Positions 10,936-19,436 of a stretch of DNA of 64,000 nucleotides are shown here, piece after piece. Position 1 is the stretch's first letter; the number at the start of each line of letters is the position of its first letter. The position numbers and the translations under genes were made by a program. The stretch covers positions 310,296-374,295 of the forward strand of contig NZ_JABWSY010000002.1 of the NCBI RefSeq assembly GCF_013396335.1, given 5' to 3'. The notes below the pieces were generated by a model. That model was given only the letters and a program-made list of their open reading frames with translations. It ran no database searches and was not told the DNA's origin. Source of the DNA: Bacillus sp. EB106-08-02-XG196. Its GTDB lineage: Bacteria; Bacillota; Bacilli; Bacillales; Cytobacillaceae.

Positions 10936-11056
10936 AAAAGCGGAAGCGCCTTGCTCAGGGGCGACAGGCATAAGACAAGCCGGCGAGAAGGCTGTTCTTT
11001 AGCCTTTTTGACGGATTGGCTTATGACCCGAGCCCCTAGGCGCTGGAGCTAGACAA
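10936..11056. repeat. Dispersed palindromic repeat, copy B
   Basis: About 121 bp from AAAAGCGGAAGCGCCTTG to GAGCTAGACAA. The arms AGGGGCGACAGGCATAAG and CTTATGACCCGAGCCCCT are inverted to each other, and the flanking GCGCC and GGCGC also pair. The centre forms AGAAGGCT..AGCCTTTTT, where both sides differ from copies A and C in a compensating way. It starts two bases after the rpsT stop and lies before the shared terminator. Confidence 0.85.
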
Positions 11057-11070
11057 TAATAAGAGAGCAT

Positions 11071-11104
11071 AAAAAAACGATTCCTGATTGGAATCGTTTT
11101 TTTA
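11071..11104. terminator. Bidirectional terminator between rpsT and holA
   Basis: AAAAAACGATTCC, five-base loop, GGAATCGTTTTTTT. Runs of A and T on either side serve both convergent genes. Confidence 0.93.
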
Positions 11105-11107
11105 TGT

Positions 11108-12124
11108 CTACCGTTTTATTTTGAACAATAACATCTCAATTAGTAATGATTTATTCATGCCGCCCGTTTTCATCTGAAGGTCAGCATTCGCCAGCATGCT
11201 CATTAGGTTAGTTAATTCTTCATCCGTAAATTGATTAGCTTGCCCCGCGGCTAACTTTACCCGGAATGGATGAGTCTTTAAATAACCCGCCATTTGCTGT
11301 TGTCCATAACCTCTCCTTGAAAGCTCCTTCACCTGATAAATAAGCCTGAATTGTCCCGCGAGCAAGGCTAATATCTTAATCGGTTCCTCATTTTGCTTTA
11401 ATAAATCGTAATAAATTCTAAGTGCGTCTTCGGGTTTTCTTTGCACTACCTTCTCAATTAAAGTAAAAATATTTTGTTCAAGCGATCTTGACACTAATTT
11501 CTCAACCATAGAAGCATTAATTTGTTTTTCTTCGGCAGCATACAAAGCTAATTTATCAACTTCACTTGTTATCATAAACATATTTGTACCCACAAGTGTA
11601 ATCAGGAGTTCAAGTGCATCTGGGTCGAAAACAATTCCATTTAATTTTGCTCTTTCTTTCACCCAATTTTTCAATTCGTACTCATTCAACTTCTTTGCTT
11701 CAACTGTAACTGCCGTCCTTTTTAGCTCTTTGGTGATTTTTTTCCGTTCATCGAGCTTTTCATATGGTGCTGATATCACTAAGACGGTATAGGGTGCAGG
11801 TTCTTTTAAATACAACTCTAGCCGTGCTAGATTATGTTCCATTTTATCTTTTGTCTTCTCAGCCGTTAAAAACTTAGGATTATGTAAAAAAATTACCTTT
11901 TTCTCACCTAAAAAAGGAAAGGTTTCTGCGTCTTCTAGAGCCGTTTCAATTGGTGCTTCATCTAAATCATACGCAGTAAAATTAAAATCCTTATCCTCTT
12001 CATCTAAAACCTGATTAAGCAGCAATTGCTTTGTTTCATTGATTAAAAAGGCCTCCGTACCATATAATAAATAAATGGGAGCAATTTCCCGTTGTTTAAT
12101 TTGTTTCCAAATATCTAATACCAT
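11108..12124 (-). CDS. holA: DNA polymerase III subunit delta (HolA)
   Basis: Clamp-loader delta subunit, which opens the beta clamp. 338 residues from the ATG at 12124 (MVLDIWKQIKQREIAPIYLLYGTE), chosen for AAGGGGAG eight bases upstream. AAA+-fold N-terminal domain with the degenerate nucleotide site (LLYGTEAFLINETKQ) and no usable P-loop lysine pattern, then TFPFLGEKKVIFLHNP, and the C-terminal collar domain (EPIKILALLAGQFRLIYQVKEL). Known as yqeN in B. subtilis. A structured leader precedes it. Confidence 0.93.
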   Translation of the reverse strand: MVLDIWKQIKQREIAPIYLLYGTEAFLINETKQLLLNQVLDEEDKDFNFTAYDLDEAPIETALEDAETFPFLGEKKVIFLHNPKFLTAEKTKDKMEHNLARLELYLKEPAPYTVLVISAPYEKLDERKKITKELKRTAVTVEAKKLNEYELKNWVKERAKLNGIVFDPDALELLITLVGTNMFMITSEVDKLALYAAEEKQINASMVEKLVSRSLEQNIFTLIEKVVQRKPEDALRIYYDLLKQNEEPIKILALLAGQFRLIYQVKELSRRGYGQQQMAGYLKTHPFRVKLAAGQANQFTDEELTNLMSMLANADLQMKTGGMNKSLLIEMLLFKIKR

Positions 12125-12197
12125 TTTCCAAGCTCCCCTTCGATTCACTTTCATTATCTATCGTAATGAAGCTTGGACATTTTGACAAGTGTTAAAA

Positions 12198-12351
12198 GGG
12201 AATTGACAGCTTTCTTGGAAAGCGCCAATTCCCGATCTATGATAAACGCCTGCAATTAAAGCCCTAGGATCTTTTAATTGCCTGGCGGAGTTCCTTGTGT
12301 AAATTTAGTGTCACCTTTTTGGGATAAAGTATTTGTGTCAACTCTTGTCAA
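12198..12351 (-). ncRNA. Candidate structured leader or small RNA upstream of holA
   Basis: Minus strand: TTGACA (12351-12346), 17-base spacer, TTTATC (12328-12323) make a promoter. The transcript would then form two strong hairpins. The first is CGCC-GCAATTAAA paired with TTTAATTGC-GGCG (12281-12247, loop GCCCTAGGATCT region). The second is GGGAATTG-GCTTTC paired with GAAAGC-CAATTCCC (12233-12198) followed by TTTT. holA starts about 75 bases later. I recognise no known family. It may be an attenuator, a small RNA or simply a repeat. Confidence 0.45.
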
Positions 12352-12433
12352 TAAAGGAAGTAGATATTCAAAGCATGCTGGATTTTTCAAGTAAAAAAGC
12401 TTATACTATTATGTGAAATAGGAGGGGTATATT

Positions 12434-12568
12434 GTGAATGAATTTGAAAAGAATGTACAAAGTAAAGGCAACGACGCAATTGATTCTGGAATAGGTTTTG
12501 TTGTTTCTTTTGGTGTTTTTGCTGTAATGTTTATTATTGCAACAGTTATTAAAGTTGTCGGGTCCTAA
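12434..12568 (+). CDS. yqzM: YqzM family small membrane protein
   Basis: 44-residue protein beginning VNEFEKNVQSKGNDAIDSG (GTG start) with one hydrophobic segment (GFVVSFGVFAVMFIIATVIK). Length, sequence and position between holA and comEC match B. subtilis YqzM. AGGAGGGGTATATT precedes the GTG. A TATACT -10 candidate lies at 12402. Function unknown. Confidence 0.9.
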   Translation: MNEFEKNVQSKGNDAIDSGIGFVVSFGVFAVMFIIATVIKVVGS

Positions 12569-12597
12569 TCTTATGCACTGCTACATAATCAGTTCTA

Positions 12598-12629
12598 GGA
12601 GGCTGTAATCATACAGTCTCTTTTTCGTT
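12598..12629 (+). terminator. Terminator after yqzM
   Basis: AGGCTGT, loop AATCAT, ACAGTCT, then CTTTTTCGTTTTT. It separates yqzM from the convergent comEC. Confidence 0.8.
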
Positions 12630-12639
12630 TTTAGTTAAG

Positions 12640-14970
12640 TTATTGCTTTATCTTATGTAAAACGGAAGAAAAGGTTCCACTCTCCTGATAAAACCTATAG
12701 GTAATCGCACCATGGACATCGGTCCTGTATACAGTTGTATTCTCGAGATGTTCTAACACCTCGGTATGAGGATGTCCATAACGATTATATTCACCAACTG
12801 AAATCCATGAGATAGCAGGTTTTATTTTATTTATAAATTGCTCACTTGTTGATGTTTTACTTCCATGGTGTCCTGCCTTTAGTACATCTATCTGCAAATT
12901 AGGATAATTCTTTATTATCCTTTCCTCTCCCGCTTGATCAAGATCGCCGCCAAAAAACCAATTAAGCCCTCCAATATTCGCCATAATTGCAATCGATCCA
13001 CTATTCCGCTCACCTTGATAATTTTCTTCAGGACTTAGAACATAGAATAAACCCATTTCATTTTTCCATTGGCTCCCATCGGCGACCATAACAATCTGAA
13101 TACCTCTTTTTTTTGCTTCATGAATAATGGATAACTCTGATTTTGATGGTTCAGCAACTGATGGCATTAAAATTTGTGTAACTTCTATTTCTTTTAAAAC
13201 AGCAAGGGCGCCGCCAATATGATCAGCATCACCATGAGTAAGAATAAGTTTATCTAATTTTGTTATCCCCTTTCCTTTCAAAAAAGGGACCACAACATCT
13301 CTCCCTACTTCAAATGGTTTTGCAGACTTTTTCCATTCTTCTTCTTCAAATAGGATGGTTCCTCCCGTATCAATTAAATAGGTACCCTTACCGAATGGGT
13401 AATGGATTAAAATACTATCTCCCTGCCCAACATCAATCATTGTGACTTCCCCAAATGGATTTACCCAATTCCAGATATTCTGGAATGTAATCAAGGCAAA
13501 CGCTAAAAAAATGACCTGTAGTTTCCTCTTTTGATGAAAACCCGATTCCCATATTAAAAAAATGAAGACGATGATCACCATGTAAATGATGAAGAGAAGT
13601 AAATTGGGTCTTCCTGTCACAAGCTGGGCAAAAGATAGGTCTGCAAGTTTTTCAATAAGTCCATTGGCTAAGGTAATAATTTTCATAAATAAGTTAATAA
13701 GAAATGACGGAGTATCGTCAAATATGAGCTGAATGAGATACAAGATATATAACCCAGGGAGAAATACAAACGAGAAGAGAGGAATATAGAGAAGGTTAGC
13801 TGCAATGCTTATAAATGAAATTTCGAAAAAATGATACAGTAAAATCGGTAAAGCTGCGAGCTGAGCAATAACGGAGATAACAACCATCGATGAAATCGTT
13901 TCTTGATACCGAGGTAAAATACCAGGAACAGATAAAATAATCGCATAGCTAACTGAAAACGATAACTGAAAGCCTGCATCTAAAATAATCAAGGGAGAAA
14001 AAAATACATAAATCATTAGGGTAAGGCTTATGGCATCAATTGGTGACAATTTTATTGGTTTCTTCCAACGTAAAACAAATAAAACAATAAAAAGCATTAA
14101 AACCGCACGAATAACAGAAGGTGAAGCACCTGTCAAAATCGCATATATCGGCAGGAGGACGAGAAGAAAATTCATCATAAACTGCTTAGTCAATCCGATT
14201 CTTATTCCTAAATAAAAAACCATCCCGATTAATAGGGAAACATGAAGTCCAGATATTGCTAGTAAATGAACAATGCCCGTTTTTTGATAATTTATCAGCA
14301 CCTCAGAATCAAACATACTTCTATCTCCAAATATTAACGCGGCTGATAGGGCTGCAATTTCTGCGGGGAAATGTTTTTCGAGATATTTAATACCAGTAAA
14401 ACGGACCTCCTTAATTATGGTTAATGGTGTTGATTTAACTTCAGCACATTTATTTAGAGGGTTATTTTCTAATTCAACTATCTTATAAATCTGTTTTGCA
14501 GCTAAATATTTCTGGTAGTTAAAGGCATTTGGATTTTTGGCAATTGAAGCTTCTGTTAATACTCCTGTTACATAACATAAACGTCCGTAAAAATTCGTAT
14601 CTTTTAGAGCCTCTTTCTCTGCCTCTGTTTTTATTTTATAACGTATTAAAAGCCTTTCTTTATTCTTTATATCAAATGCAATAACCTGGAGTAAATCGCC
14701 ATCAACTTTGGTATTTTCAGTATATTGTAGATAAAAGGTTGTCAGAGAATCGTGCAGCTTAGTCTTATTATGTGTAATCGTATGTTGACCGGTGAGGAAA
14801 AAAGTAATAAAGAGGCAGATGACGATGAACAATTGTTGTTTTGAATATTTCTTATACGTATGAAGCAGATAAACATAAATAATGGAACAAAGTAAGATAG
14901 GCAGAAAGAAAAGTGAGGTTAAGACTCCTAATACGGCTGCAATTGCAAAATAGAAGCATTTACTATTCAT
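12640..14970 (-). CDS. comEC: Competence protein ComEC, DNA internalisation channel
   Basis: Polytopic membrane protein that passes single-stranded transforming DNA into the cytoplasm. 776 residues from the ATG at 14970, which has GGAG six bases upstream; the upstream in-frame TTG overlaps that ribosome site. Order: two N-terminal TM helices, a soluble OB-like region (residues ~60-200), the ComEC/Rec2 helical domain (LLAISGLHVSLLIGM near residue 240), further TM helices, and a C-terminal metallo-beta-lactamase-like domain with LTHGDADHIGG near residue 580 and LKAGHHGSKTSTS, proposed to degrade the non-transported strand. Confidence 0.96.
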   Translation of the reverse strand: MNSKCFYFAIAAVLGVLTSLFFLPILLCSIIYVYLLHTYKKYSKQQLFIVICLFITFFLTGQHTITHNKTKLHDSLTTFYLQYTENTKVDGDLLQVIAFDIKNKERLLIRYKIKTEAEKEALKDTNFYGRLCYVTGVLTEASIAKNPNAFNYQKYLAAKQIYKIVELENNPLNKCAEVKSTPLTIIKEVRFTGIKYLEKHFPAEIAALSAALIFGDRSMFDSEVLINYQKTGIVHLLAISGLHVSLLIGMVFYLGIRIGLTKQFMMNFLLVLLPIYAILTGASPSVIRAVLMLFIVLFVLRWKKPIKLSPIDAISLTLMIYVFFSPLIILDAGFQLSFSVSYAIILSVPGILPRYQETISSMVVISVIAQLAALPILLYHFFEISFISIAANLLYIPLFSFVFLPGLYILYLIQLIFDDTPSFLINLFMKIITLANGLIEKLADLSFAQLVTGRPNLLLFIIYMVIIVFIFLIWESGFHQKRKLQVIFLAFALITFQNIWNWVNPFGEVTMIDVGQGDSILIHYPFGKGTYLIDTGGTILFEEEEWKKSAKPFEVGRDVVVPFLKGKGITKLDKLILTHGDADHIGGALAVLKEIEVTQILMPSVAEPSKSELSIIHEAKKRGIQIVMVADGSQWKNEMGLFYVLSPEENYQGERNSGSIAIMANIGGLNWFFGGDLDQAGEERIIKNYPNLQIDVLKAGHHGSKTSTSEQFINKIKPAISWISVGEYNRYGHPHTEVLEHLENTTVYRTDVHGAITYRFYQESGTFSSVLHKIKQ

Positions 14971-14999
14971 TGTTTTCTCCAATTTGTTGGGGAGTATTT

Positions 15000-15022
15000 T
15001 AACGCCGGATAAACCGGCGTTA
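15000..15022. other. GC-rich hairpin between comEB and comEC
   Basis: AACGCCGG, five-base loop, CCGGCGTT: a perfect 8-bp stem in the 62-base gap. The T-run (ATTTTTG) follows on the plus strand only. On the comE mRNA it is followed by AAAATA, so it is not an ordinary terminator for the operon; it could stabilise or separate the messages, or stop antisense transcription. Confidence 0.7.
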
Positions 15023-15032
15023 TTTTTGGGGA

Positions 15033-15494
15033 TTATTGACTTATCTTACGAAAATCAATCACTGATTCTTTTAATTCTACCTTTTCGGTTTTCACATTTG
15101 CTTGTTGGAATAACTCCACTGCATGAGGGTGATTCTTATAATCCTCTGCATAATAGACTATCTTAATCCCTGCTTGAATTATCGCTTTACAGCACTGCAG
15201 GCATGGAAAATGAGTAACATAAATTTCAGCTTCAGCTGTAGGGACACCAAATTTGGCACACTGCAGGAGGGCATTCATTTCAGCATGTATCGTCCTTACG
15301 CAATGATTATCTATGACATAACAGCCTTTATCAATACAGTGGTCTCCACCAGCGATAGAACCGTTGTAACCACCGGCAATAATTCTCTTATCTCTGACGA
15401 TTGTCGCACCCACTGTCAGCCGTGTGCAGGTACTTCTTAACGCCAGCAAATGACTTTGAGCCATAAAATATTGATCCCACGAAATGCGTTCCAC
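15033..15494 (-). CDS. comEB: ComEB, dCMP deaminase-family protein
   Basis: Zinc-dependent deoxycytidylate-deaminase-type enzyme in the competence operon; ComEB is not needed for DNA uptake itself in B. subtilis. GTG start (VERISWDQYFMAQSHLLALR) chosen because GGAGGAG lies nine bases upstream, giving 153 residues. Zinc and catalytic residues: TIHAEMNAL near residue 70 and THFPCLQCCKAII near residue 100; DKGCYVIDNHC supplies a second metal-binding region. The B. subtilis protein has a longer C-terminal tail (189 residues) which is absent here. Confidence 0.92.
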   Translation of the reverse strand: MERISWDQYFMAQSHLLALRSTCTRLTVGATIVRDKRIIAGGYNGSIAGGDHCIDKGCYVIDNHCVRTIHAEMNALLQCAKFGVPTAEAEIYVTHFPCLQCCKAIIQAGIKIVYYAEDYKNHPHAVELFQQANVKTEKVELKESVIDFRKISQ

Positions 15495-15573
15495 TTTCTC
15501 CAACTCCTCCAAATTTCGATATATTTCTCTCTTAAGTGTAATATCTAAGACTTTAAATGGTCAATTAGTTTTC

Positions 15574-16209
15574 TTATTGAACTGTAATTAGATCCTTTAG
15601 TTTTTCAAATGTTTTATCACCAATCCCGCTAATATTTTTCAAATCCTCGACACTCTTAAACGGTCCGCTTGTTTCCCTGTATTCCGTAATCGCAGCCGCT
15701 TTTGAGGGACCAATTCCCGGAAGGTTTTGCAACTGTGTTTCATCTGCTTTATTTAGATTAATTTTTGCTTGATTACCAGAACCTCCGCCAGTGATTGAAG
15801 GATTAACACTTGTTCCTGTAGATATAGTTACTCCTTCCTCGCCCTTTGCAGGGATATAAATAACCATTGCATCCTGAACATGCTCAGCAAAGTTCACCTG
15901 ACTTTCATCGGCGTTTTCAGTTAGCCCTCCAGCACGTTGGATCACGTCTATTACCCTTTCACCCTGATTTGATGAATAAACACCCGGCATGGCAACCTGC
16001 CCCTTTACATCAACCATAATGATTTCCGGTTCCTGAATTTCTTCTTGTACTGGTGGATTATCCTTTTCATCCTTTATTTCTTGCTGGACAATATTTTCTA
16101 CATTACTAACAGAAGATTTACTTTCTTCTAAGAAATAAAAAATGGCAGCAAAAGCTATAATGGCAGTAATAATCACATACATCTTATGCTCATACATCCA
16201 GTCCTTCAT
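15574..16209 (-). CDS. comEA: ComEA, DNA receptor for transformation
   Basis: Membrane-anchored receptor that binds incoming double-stranded DNA. 211 residues: short cytoplasmic end, one TM helix (YVIITAIIAFAAIFYFL, residues ~11-27), a flexible acidic linker, a SLBB domain (MVDVKGQVAMPGVY..VIDVIQRAGGL, residues ~65-130), a Gly/Ser linker, and two helix-hairpin-helix motifs (LQNLPGIGPSKAAAI and LKNISGIGDKTFEKL) that bind DNA. First gene of comEA-comEB-comEC; ComK control is expected but I did not identify its boxes. Confidence 0.97.
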   Translation of the reverse strand: MKDWMYEHKMYVIITAIIAFAAIFYFLEESKSSVSNVENIVQQEIKDEKDNPPVQEEIQEPEIIMVDVKGQVAMPGVYSSNQGERVIDVIQRAGGLTENADESQVNFAEHVQDAMVIYIPAKGEEGVTISTGTSVNPSITGGGSGNQAKINLNKADETQLQNLPGIGPSKAAAITEYRETSGPFKSVEDLKNISGIGDKTFEKLKDLITVQ

Positions 16210-16296
16210 AAGTAATCCATCCTTTCAATTGGTATATTTCACTATCATATTTCATATTGTTATTAGAGAATCTGCATGCGAAGGAGGATCGGAATA

Positions 16297-17121
16297 ATGA
16301 AAATTGGTATCATTGGTACCGGTAATATGGGGACAATTTTGGTTGAGGCCTTAATCGATGGAAGAGCAGTTTCCCCTTCTTCAATGGTAATTACAAATAG
16401 ATCAAAAACTAAAGCGAAGCTGCTTAAAGATAAATATAAGGGAATAAGGGTTGGGGAAAATGCAGCTGAAGTGGCATCTCAATCCGATTTAGTGTTTATT
16501 TGTGTTAAACCCTTAGATGTTTATACCATTATTAATGAAATTAACCCACATTTAAATAATAGAAAATGTGTTATTTCCATCACAAGTCCTATCGAAACAA
16601 GTCAACTTGAAGCAAAAACAGCTTGTTCAGTAATCAGGGTTATTCCGAGCATTACAAACCGTGCATTAGCGGGAGTTTCGCTGATAACTTACGGTGAACA
16701 TTGCAGTGAAAATTGGAAAACAAAAGTGGAAAGTATGTTTGCGAAGATTTCGATACCAGTAAGTATTGAGGAGAATATCACAAGAGTGGCTTCTGATATC
16801 GTTAGCTGCGGTCCAGCATTTTTCAGTTATTTATTGCAGCGTTTTATCCTTGCTGCTGTGAAAGAAACGGAAATTGATCAAGATACGGCTACAGTGATGG
16901 CTAGTGAAATGATTGTTGGCCTCGGAGAGTTATTAAAACAAGGTCATTATACATTACCTTCGTTACAAGAAAAAGTTTGTGTTAAGGGTGGTATTACTGG
17001 TGAGGGCATTAAGGTGATGGAGGAAGAGCTTGGAGATCTCTTTGAACATATTTTCCAAGCGACACATACAAAGTTTAATGAAGACATTGAAAAAGTCAAC
17101 TTGCAGTTCTATAAGCATTAA
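16297..17121 (+). CDS. comER: ComER, pyrroline-5-carboxylate reductase-like protein
   Basis: NAD(P)-binding protein of the ProC family, divergent from comEA as in B. subtilis, where it is not essential for competence; links to sporulation or biofilm have been proposed for related species. 274 residues from ATG 16297 with AAGGAGG upstream. Rossmann motif GIIGTGNMGTIL at the N-terminus; the C-terminal helical domain carries VCVKGGITGEGIKVM, corresponding to the ProC TSPGGTT segment but altered. Substrate not known. Confidence 0.9.
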   Translation: MKIGIIGTGNMGTILVEALIDGRAVSPSSMVITNRSKTKAKLLKDKYKGIRVGENAAEVASQSDLVFICVKPLDVYTIINEINPHLNNRKCVISITSPIETSQLEAKTACSVIRVIPSITNRALAGVSLITYGEHCSENWKTKVESMFAKISIPVSIEENITRVASDIVSCGPAFFSYLLQRFILAAVKETEIDQDTATVMASEMIVGLGELLKQGHYTLPSLQEKVCVKGGITGEGIKVMEEELGDLFEHIFQATHTKFNEDIEKVNLQFYKH

Positions 17122-17164
17122 TTCGCCAAGTTTAGTCAAATTCCTTTATTTATTTTAAAAAATT

Positions 17165-17201
17165 TAAAAAAGGCCATCAATTTTAAATTGATGGCCTTTT
17201 T
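17165..17201. terminator. Bidirectional terminator comER / yqeM
   Basis: AAAAAAGGCCATCAATTT pairs with AAATTGATGGCCTTTTT. The last five codons and the stop of yqeM form one arm, so coding sequence and terminator overlap. Confidence 0.95.
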
Positions 17202-17938
17202 CTTGCGATGAAAAATATTCTTTCTGATTGTTCCTGTGGTTCAGTGTCCTCAAAATCCGCACAAATCTCAAGGATTTCAAAGCCTGCATCCTTTAACCAT
17301 TCGGAATACTGTTGAATAGGGTATGTCCTTTGGTTATGAATTTCATCAAAACGATCATATTTTCTAGACTGTTCATCTAAAACAAAAAAACTTAGTTCAT
17401 GTTCTACACTATTTGGTAATTCACCGGCAAAGCTATTCCAAATATAGGATAATTGATCATCTGCTAACGTAAAGGTTTGATTGATAAAAAGCTCAGAAAT
17501 CTTATAAATAGAATGGACATCAAAGAAGAATATGCCGTTATCTTTAAGATGCCTATAGGCACTGGTAAAAGTATGTATCACGTCTTCTTCAGATTTCAAA
17601 TAATTTAAGGAATCACAAAATATCCCAATAATATTAAACTCTTCATGTCCTTCTAAATTGGCCATATCCTGCTCAAAAAAAGGAATATTCAATCCTTCTT
17701 CCTGTGCTTTTGCCTGTGCAACACTAAGCATATCGGCGGATAGATCGACACCAGTAACGGAAAAGCCCTCCTTAGCAAAACGAACGGAGAGCTCTCCTGT
17801 ACCACATGCCAAATCAAGTAGACTTTTACCATCCACTTGATATTTATTCAATTTTTCTTTTACAAATCTTACCCATTCATCATATGGAGCATCTTGCATG
17901 AGCTCGTCATATAAATAGGCAAACTGCTCATAGCTCAT
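17183..17938 (-). CDS. yqeM: YqeM, class I SAM-dependent methyltransferase
   Basis: 251 residues. The Rossmann-like methyltransferase motif I is LLDLACGTGELSVRFA (near residue 40), with the acidic motif II VTGVDLSADML following and FDVHSIYKI later. The N-terminal MSYEQFAYLYDELMQDAPYDEWV is typical of the family. Target unknown. The start codon overlaps the rsfS stop by four bases (ATGA), indicating translational coupling at the end of the yqeG operon. The 3' end is within a terminator stem. Confidence 0.9.
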   Translation of the reverse strand: MSYEQFAYLYDELMQDAPYDEWVRFVKEKLNKYQVDGKSLLDLACGTGELSVRFAKEGFSVTGVDLSADMLSVAQAKAQEEGLNIPFFEQDMANLEGHEEFNIIGIFCDSLNYLKSEEDVIHTFTSAYRHLKDNGIFFFDVHSIYKISELFINQTFTLADDQLSYIWNSFAGELPNSVEHELSFFVLDEQSRKYDRFDEIHNQRTYPIQQYSEWLKDAGFEILEICADFEDTEPQEQSERIFFIARKRPSI

Positions 17939-18291
17939 GTTGTCAACTCACTGCGAATATCCTCTAATGGCGCATCGCCCCATAAGCGTTCTAACTTGTA
18001 GTAACTTCTTTCATCACGATGGAATACATGTGCAACCACATCACCAAGGTCTATTAGGATCCATGTCGCTTCATCAAAGCCTTCCATTCTTCGCACATTA
18101 TATCCGCTTTCTTCTGCCTTTTCTTTAATTCCTCTTGCAATCGCCTGTACTTGTTTGTCAGAGTTTCCGTGACAAATAATAAAATAATCGGCAATTAAGG
18201 AAATTCCCTGCATATTGAGTGCTAGAATATCTTCTGCTCTTTTATCATCTGCAGCCTTTACTGCAATTTTTAATAACTCTTGATTAGACAT
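17935..18291 (-). CDS. rsfS: Ribosome silencing factor RsfS
   Basis: Binds ribosomal protein L14 (uL14) and prevents joining of the subunits when nutrients are short. 118 residues of the Iojap/YqeL fold with the signature DYFIICHGNSDKQVQAIARGI, GFDEATWILIDLGDVVAHVFH and a C-terminal YYKLERLWGDAP. ATG shares its first base with the yqeK stop and its end overlaps yqeM. Confidence 0.96.
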   Translation of the reverse strand: MSNQELLKIAVKAADDKRAEDILALNMQGISLIADYFIICHGNSDKQVQAIARGIKEKAEESGYNVRRMEGFDEATWILIDLGDVVAHVFHRDERSYYKLERLWGDAPLEDIRSELTT

Positions 18292-18860
18292 TAATCAATC
18301 CTCCGATTCATTACTAGATCATTATATGTTTGAAAGCTATCCGGATAAACACTTTGATTCTTTTTCATTAAGAATAGTATTGTATTTTTAACTGCTTGTA
18401 TTAATGCAGTGTCCAAATTTTTCTTTGCTAAAGCTCTGACTTCATCCACCCCAGGAAAATGGCGGCCTGGTTCAATATAATCTGCTAAATAAATTACTTT
18501 TTCCAGCAGAGTCATTCCTGGCCTTCCTGATGTATGGTATCGGATCGCATCCAGTACTTCCTTATCCTTTATCCCGGCTTCTTTTTCAACTAAGTAAGCC
18601 CCTGCTGGAGCATGCCACAACTCAGCATGGTAGTGGAGTAAGTCTTGAGGGAACTTTTGCGATAAAATAATTTGTTTCATTTCATCTTTAGGCCGAAATT
18701 TTGCATAATCATGAAAGATTGCAGCCAATTCAGCTTTTTTTTCATCAGCACCATATTGCTTCGCTAAAGCAATAGCAGTTTCCATGACTCCTAAGGTGTG
18801 TTGATATCTATGGTCAGTTAACTGTCCTTTTACAATCTTTAATGCCTCTTCACGTTCCAT
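18291..18860 (-). CDS. yqeK: YqeK, HD-domain hydrolase (symmetrical Ap4A hydrolase family)
   Basis: Predicted bis(5'-nucleosyl)-tetraphosphatase; members of this family split Ap4A to two ADP. 189 residues from ATG 18860 ([10 protein letters not shown]), which overlaps the end of nadD by 11 bases; an upstream in-frame start lies deeper in nadD. HD motifs: H of [14 protein letters not shown] near residue 22, [12 protein letters not shown] (HD, residue ~52), [13 protein letters not shown] and [11 protein letters not shown]. Fits a nucleotide-metabolism role next to nadD. Confidence 0.92.
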   Translation of the reverse strand: MEREEALKIVKGQLTDHRYQHTLGVMETAIALAKQYGADEKKAELAAIFHDYAKFRPKDEMKQIILSQKFPQDLLHYHAELWHAPAGAYLVEKEAGIKDKEVLDAIRYHTSGRPGMTLLEKVIYLADYIEPGRHFPGVDEVRALAKKNLDTALIQAVKNTILFLMKKNQSVYPDSFQTYNDLVMNRRID

Positions 18861-19419
18861 ATAAATGATTCTCCCTAATAAAATCAATAACCGGGTCGGG
18901 TAACAAATAACGAACTGTCATGCCTTGTTGTACTCTCTCTCTAATCATACTTGAAGAGACATCGATTGCCGGAACATCCACGTAGGTGATTGGATAATCC
19001 GTTTTCAAGCTGTATTCAGGTCTTTCAACACCAACAAATTGGACAAGTTCAATCAGTTCATCTATTTTATGCCATTTAGGCAGATACTCAATCATATCTG
19101 CACCGATGATAAAATAAAATTGATGATTTGGATACATTTCATTTAATATCCTCATGGTATCGACAGTAAAAGAAGGACCCGATCTTTCTAACTCAATTTT
19201 TTCAATTTTAAATGCTTCATTTCCTTTAATTGAAAGCTCCAGCATTTGCAAGCGGTCATGATTTTCAATTGATTCCGATTTCTTCTTATGAGGAGGCTCT
19301 TGGTTTGGCATAAACCATACTTCATCAAGATTAAGTTTGGAGAGTACCTCATTAGCGATTAACAAGTGGCCGTAATGAGGCGGGTCAAAAGTCCCTCCCA
19401 ATATCCCAACCTTCGGCAT
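18850..19419 (-). CDS. nadD: Nicotinate-nucleotide adenylyltransferase NadD
   Basis: Transfers AMP from ATP to nicotinate mononucleotide to give deamido-NAD. 189 residues. Nucleotidyltransferase motif [15 protein letters not shown] (residues 8-22) with the (H/T)xGH site, and the C-terminal [14 protein letters not shown] (SxxIR) that contacts ATP phosphates. [15 protein letters not shown] is the family's substrate loop. Overlaps yqeK. Confidence 0.98.
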   Translation of the reverse strand: MPKVGILGGTFDPPHYGHLLIANEVLSKLNLDEVWFMPNQEPPHKKKSESIENHDRLQMLELSIKGNEAFKIEKIELERSGPSFTVDTMRILNEMYPNHQFYFIIGADMIEYLPKWHKIDELIELVQFVGVERPEYSLKTDYPITYVDVPAIDVSSSMIRERVQQGMTVRYLLPDPVIDFIRENHLYGT

Positions 19420-19436
19420 GATGAAACCTCCTTTAC

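Noticed and set aside
12301..12433. Known riboswitch class upstream of yqzM
   Set aside because: No recognisable aptamer motif on the plus strand; only a -10-like TATACT and the yqzM ribosome site are visible.
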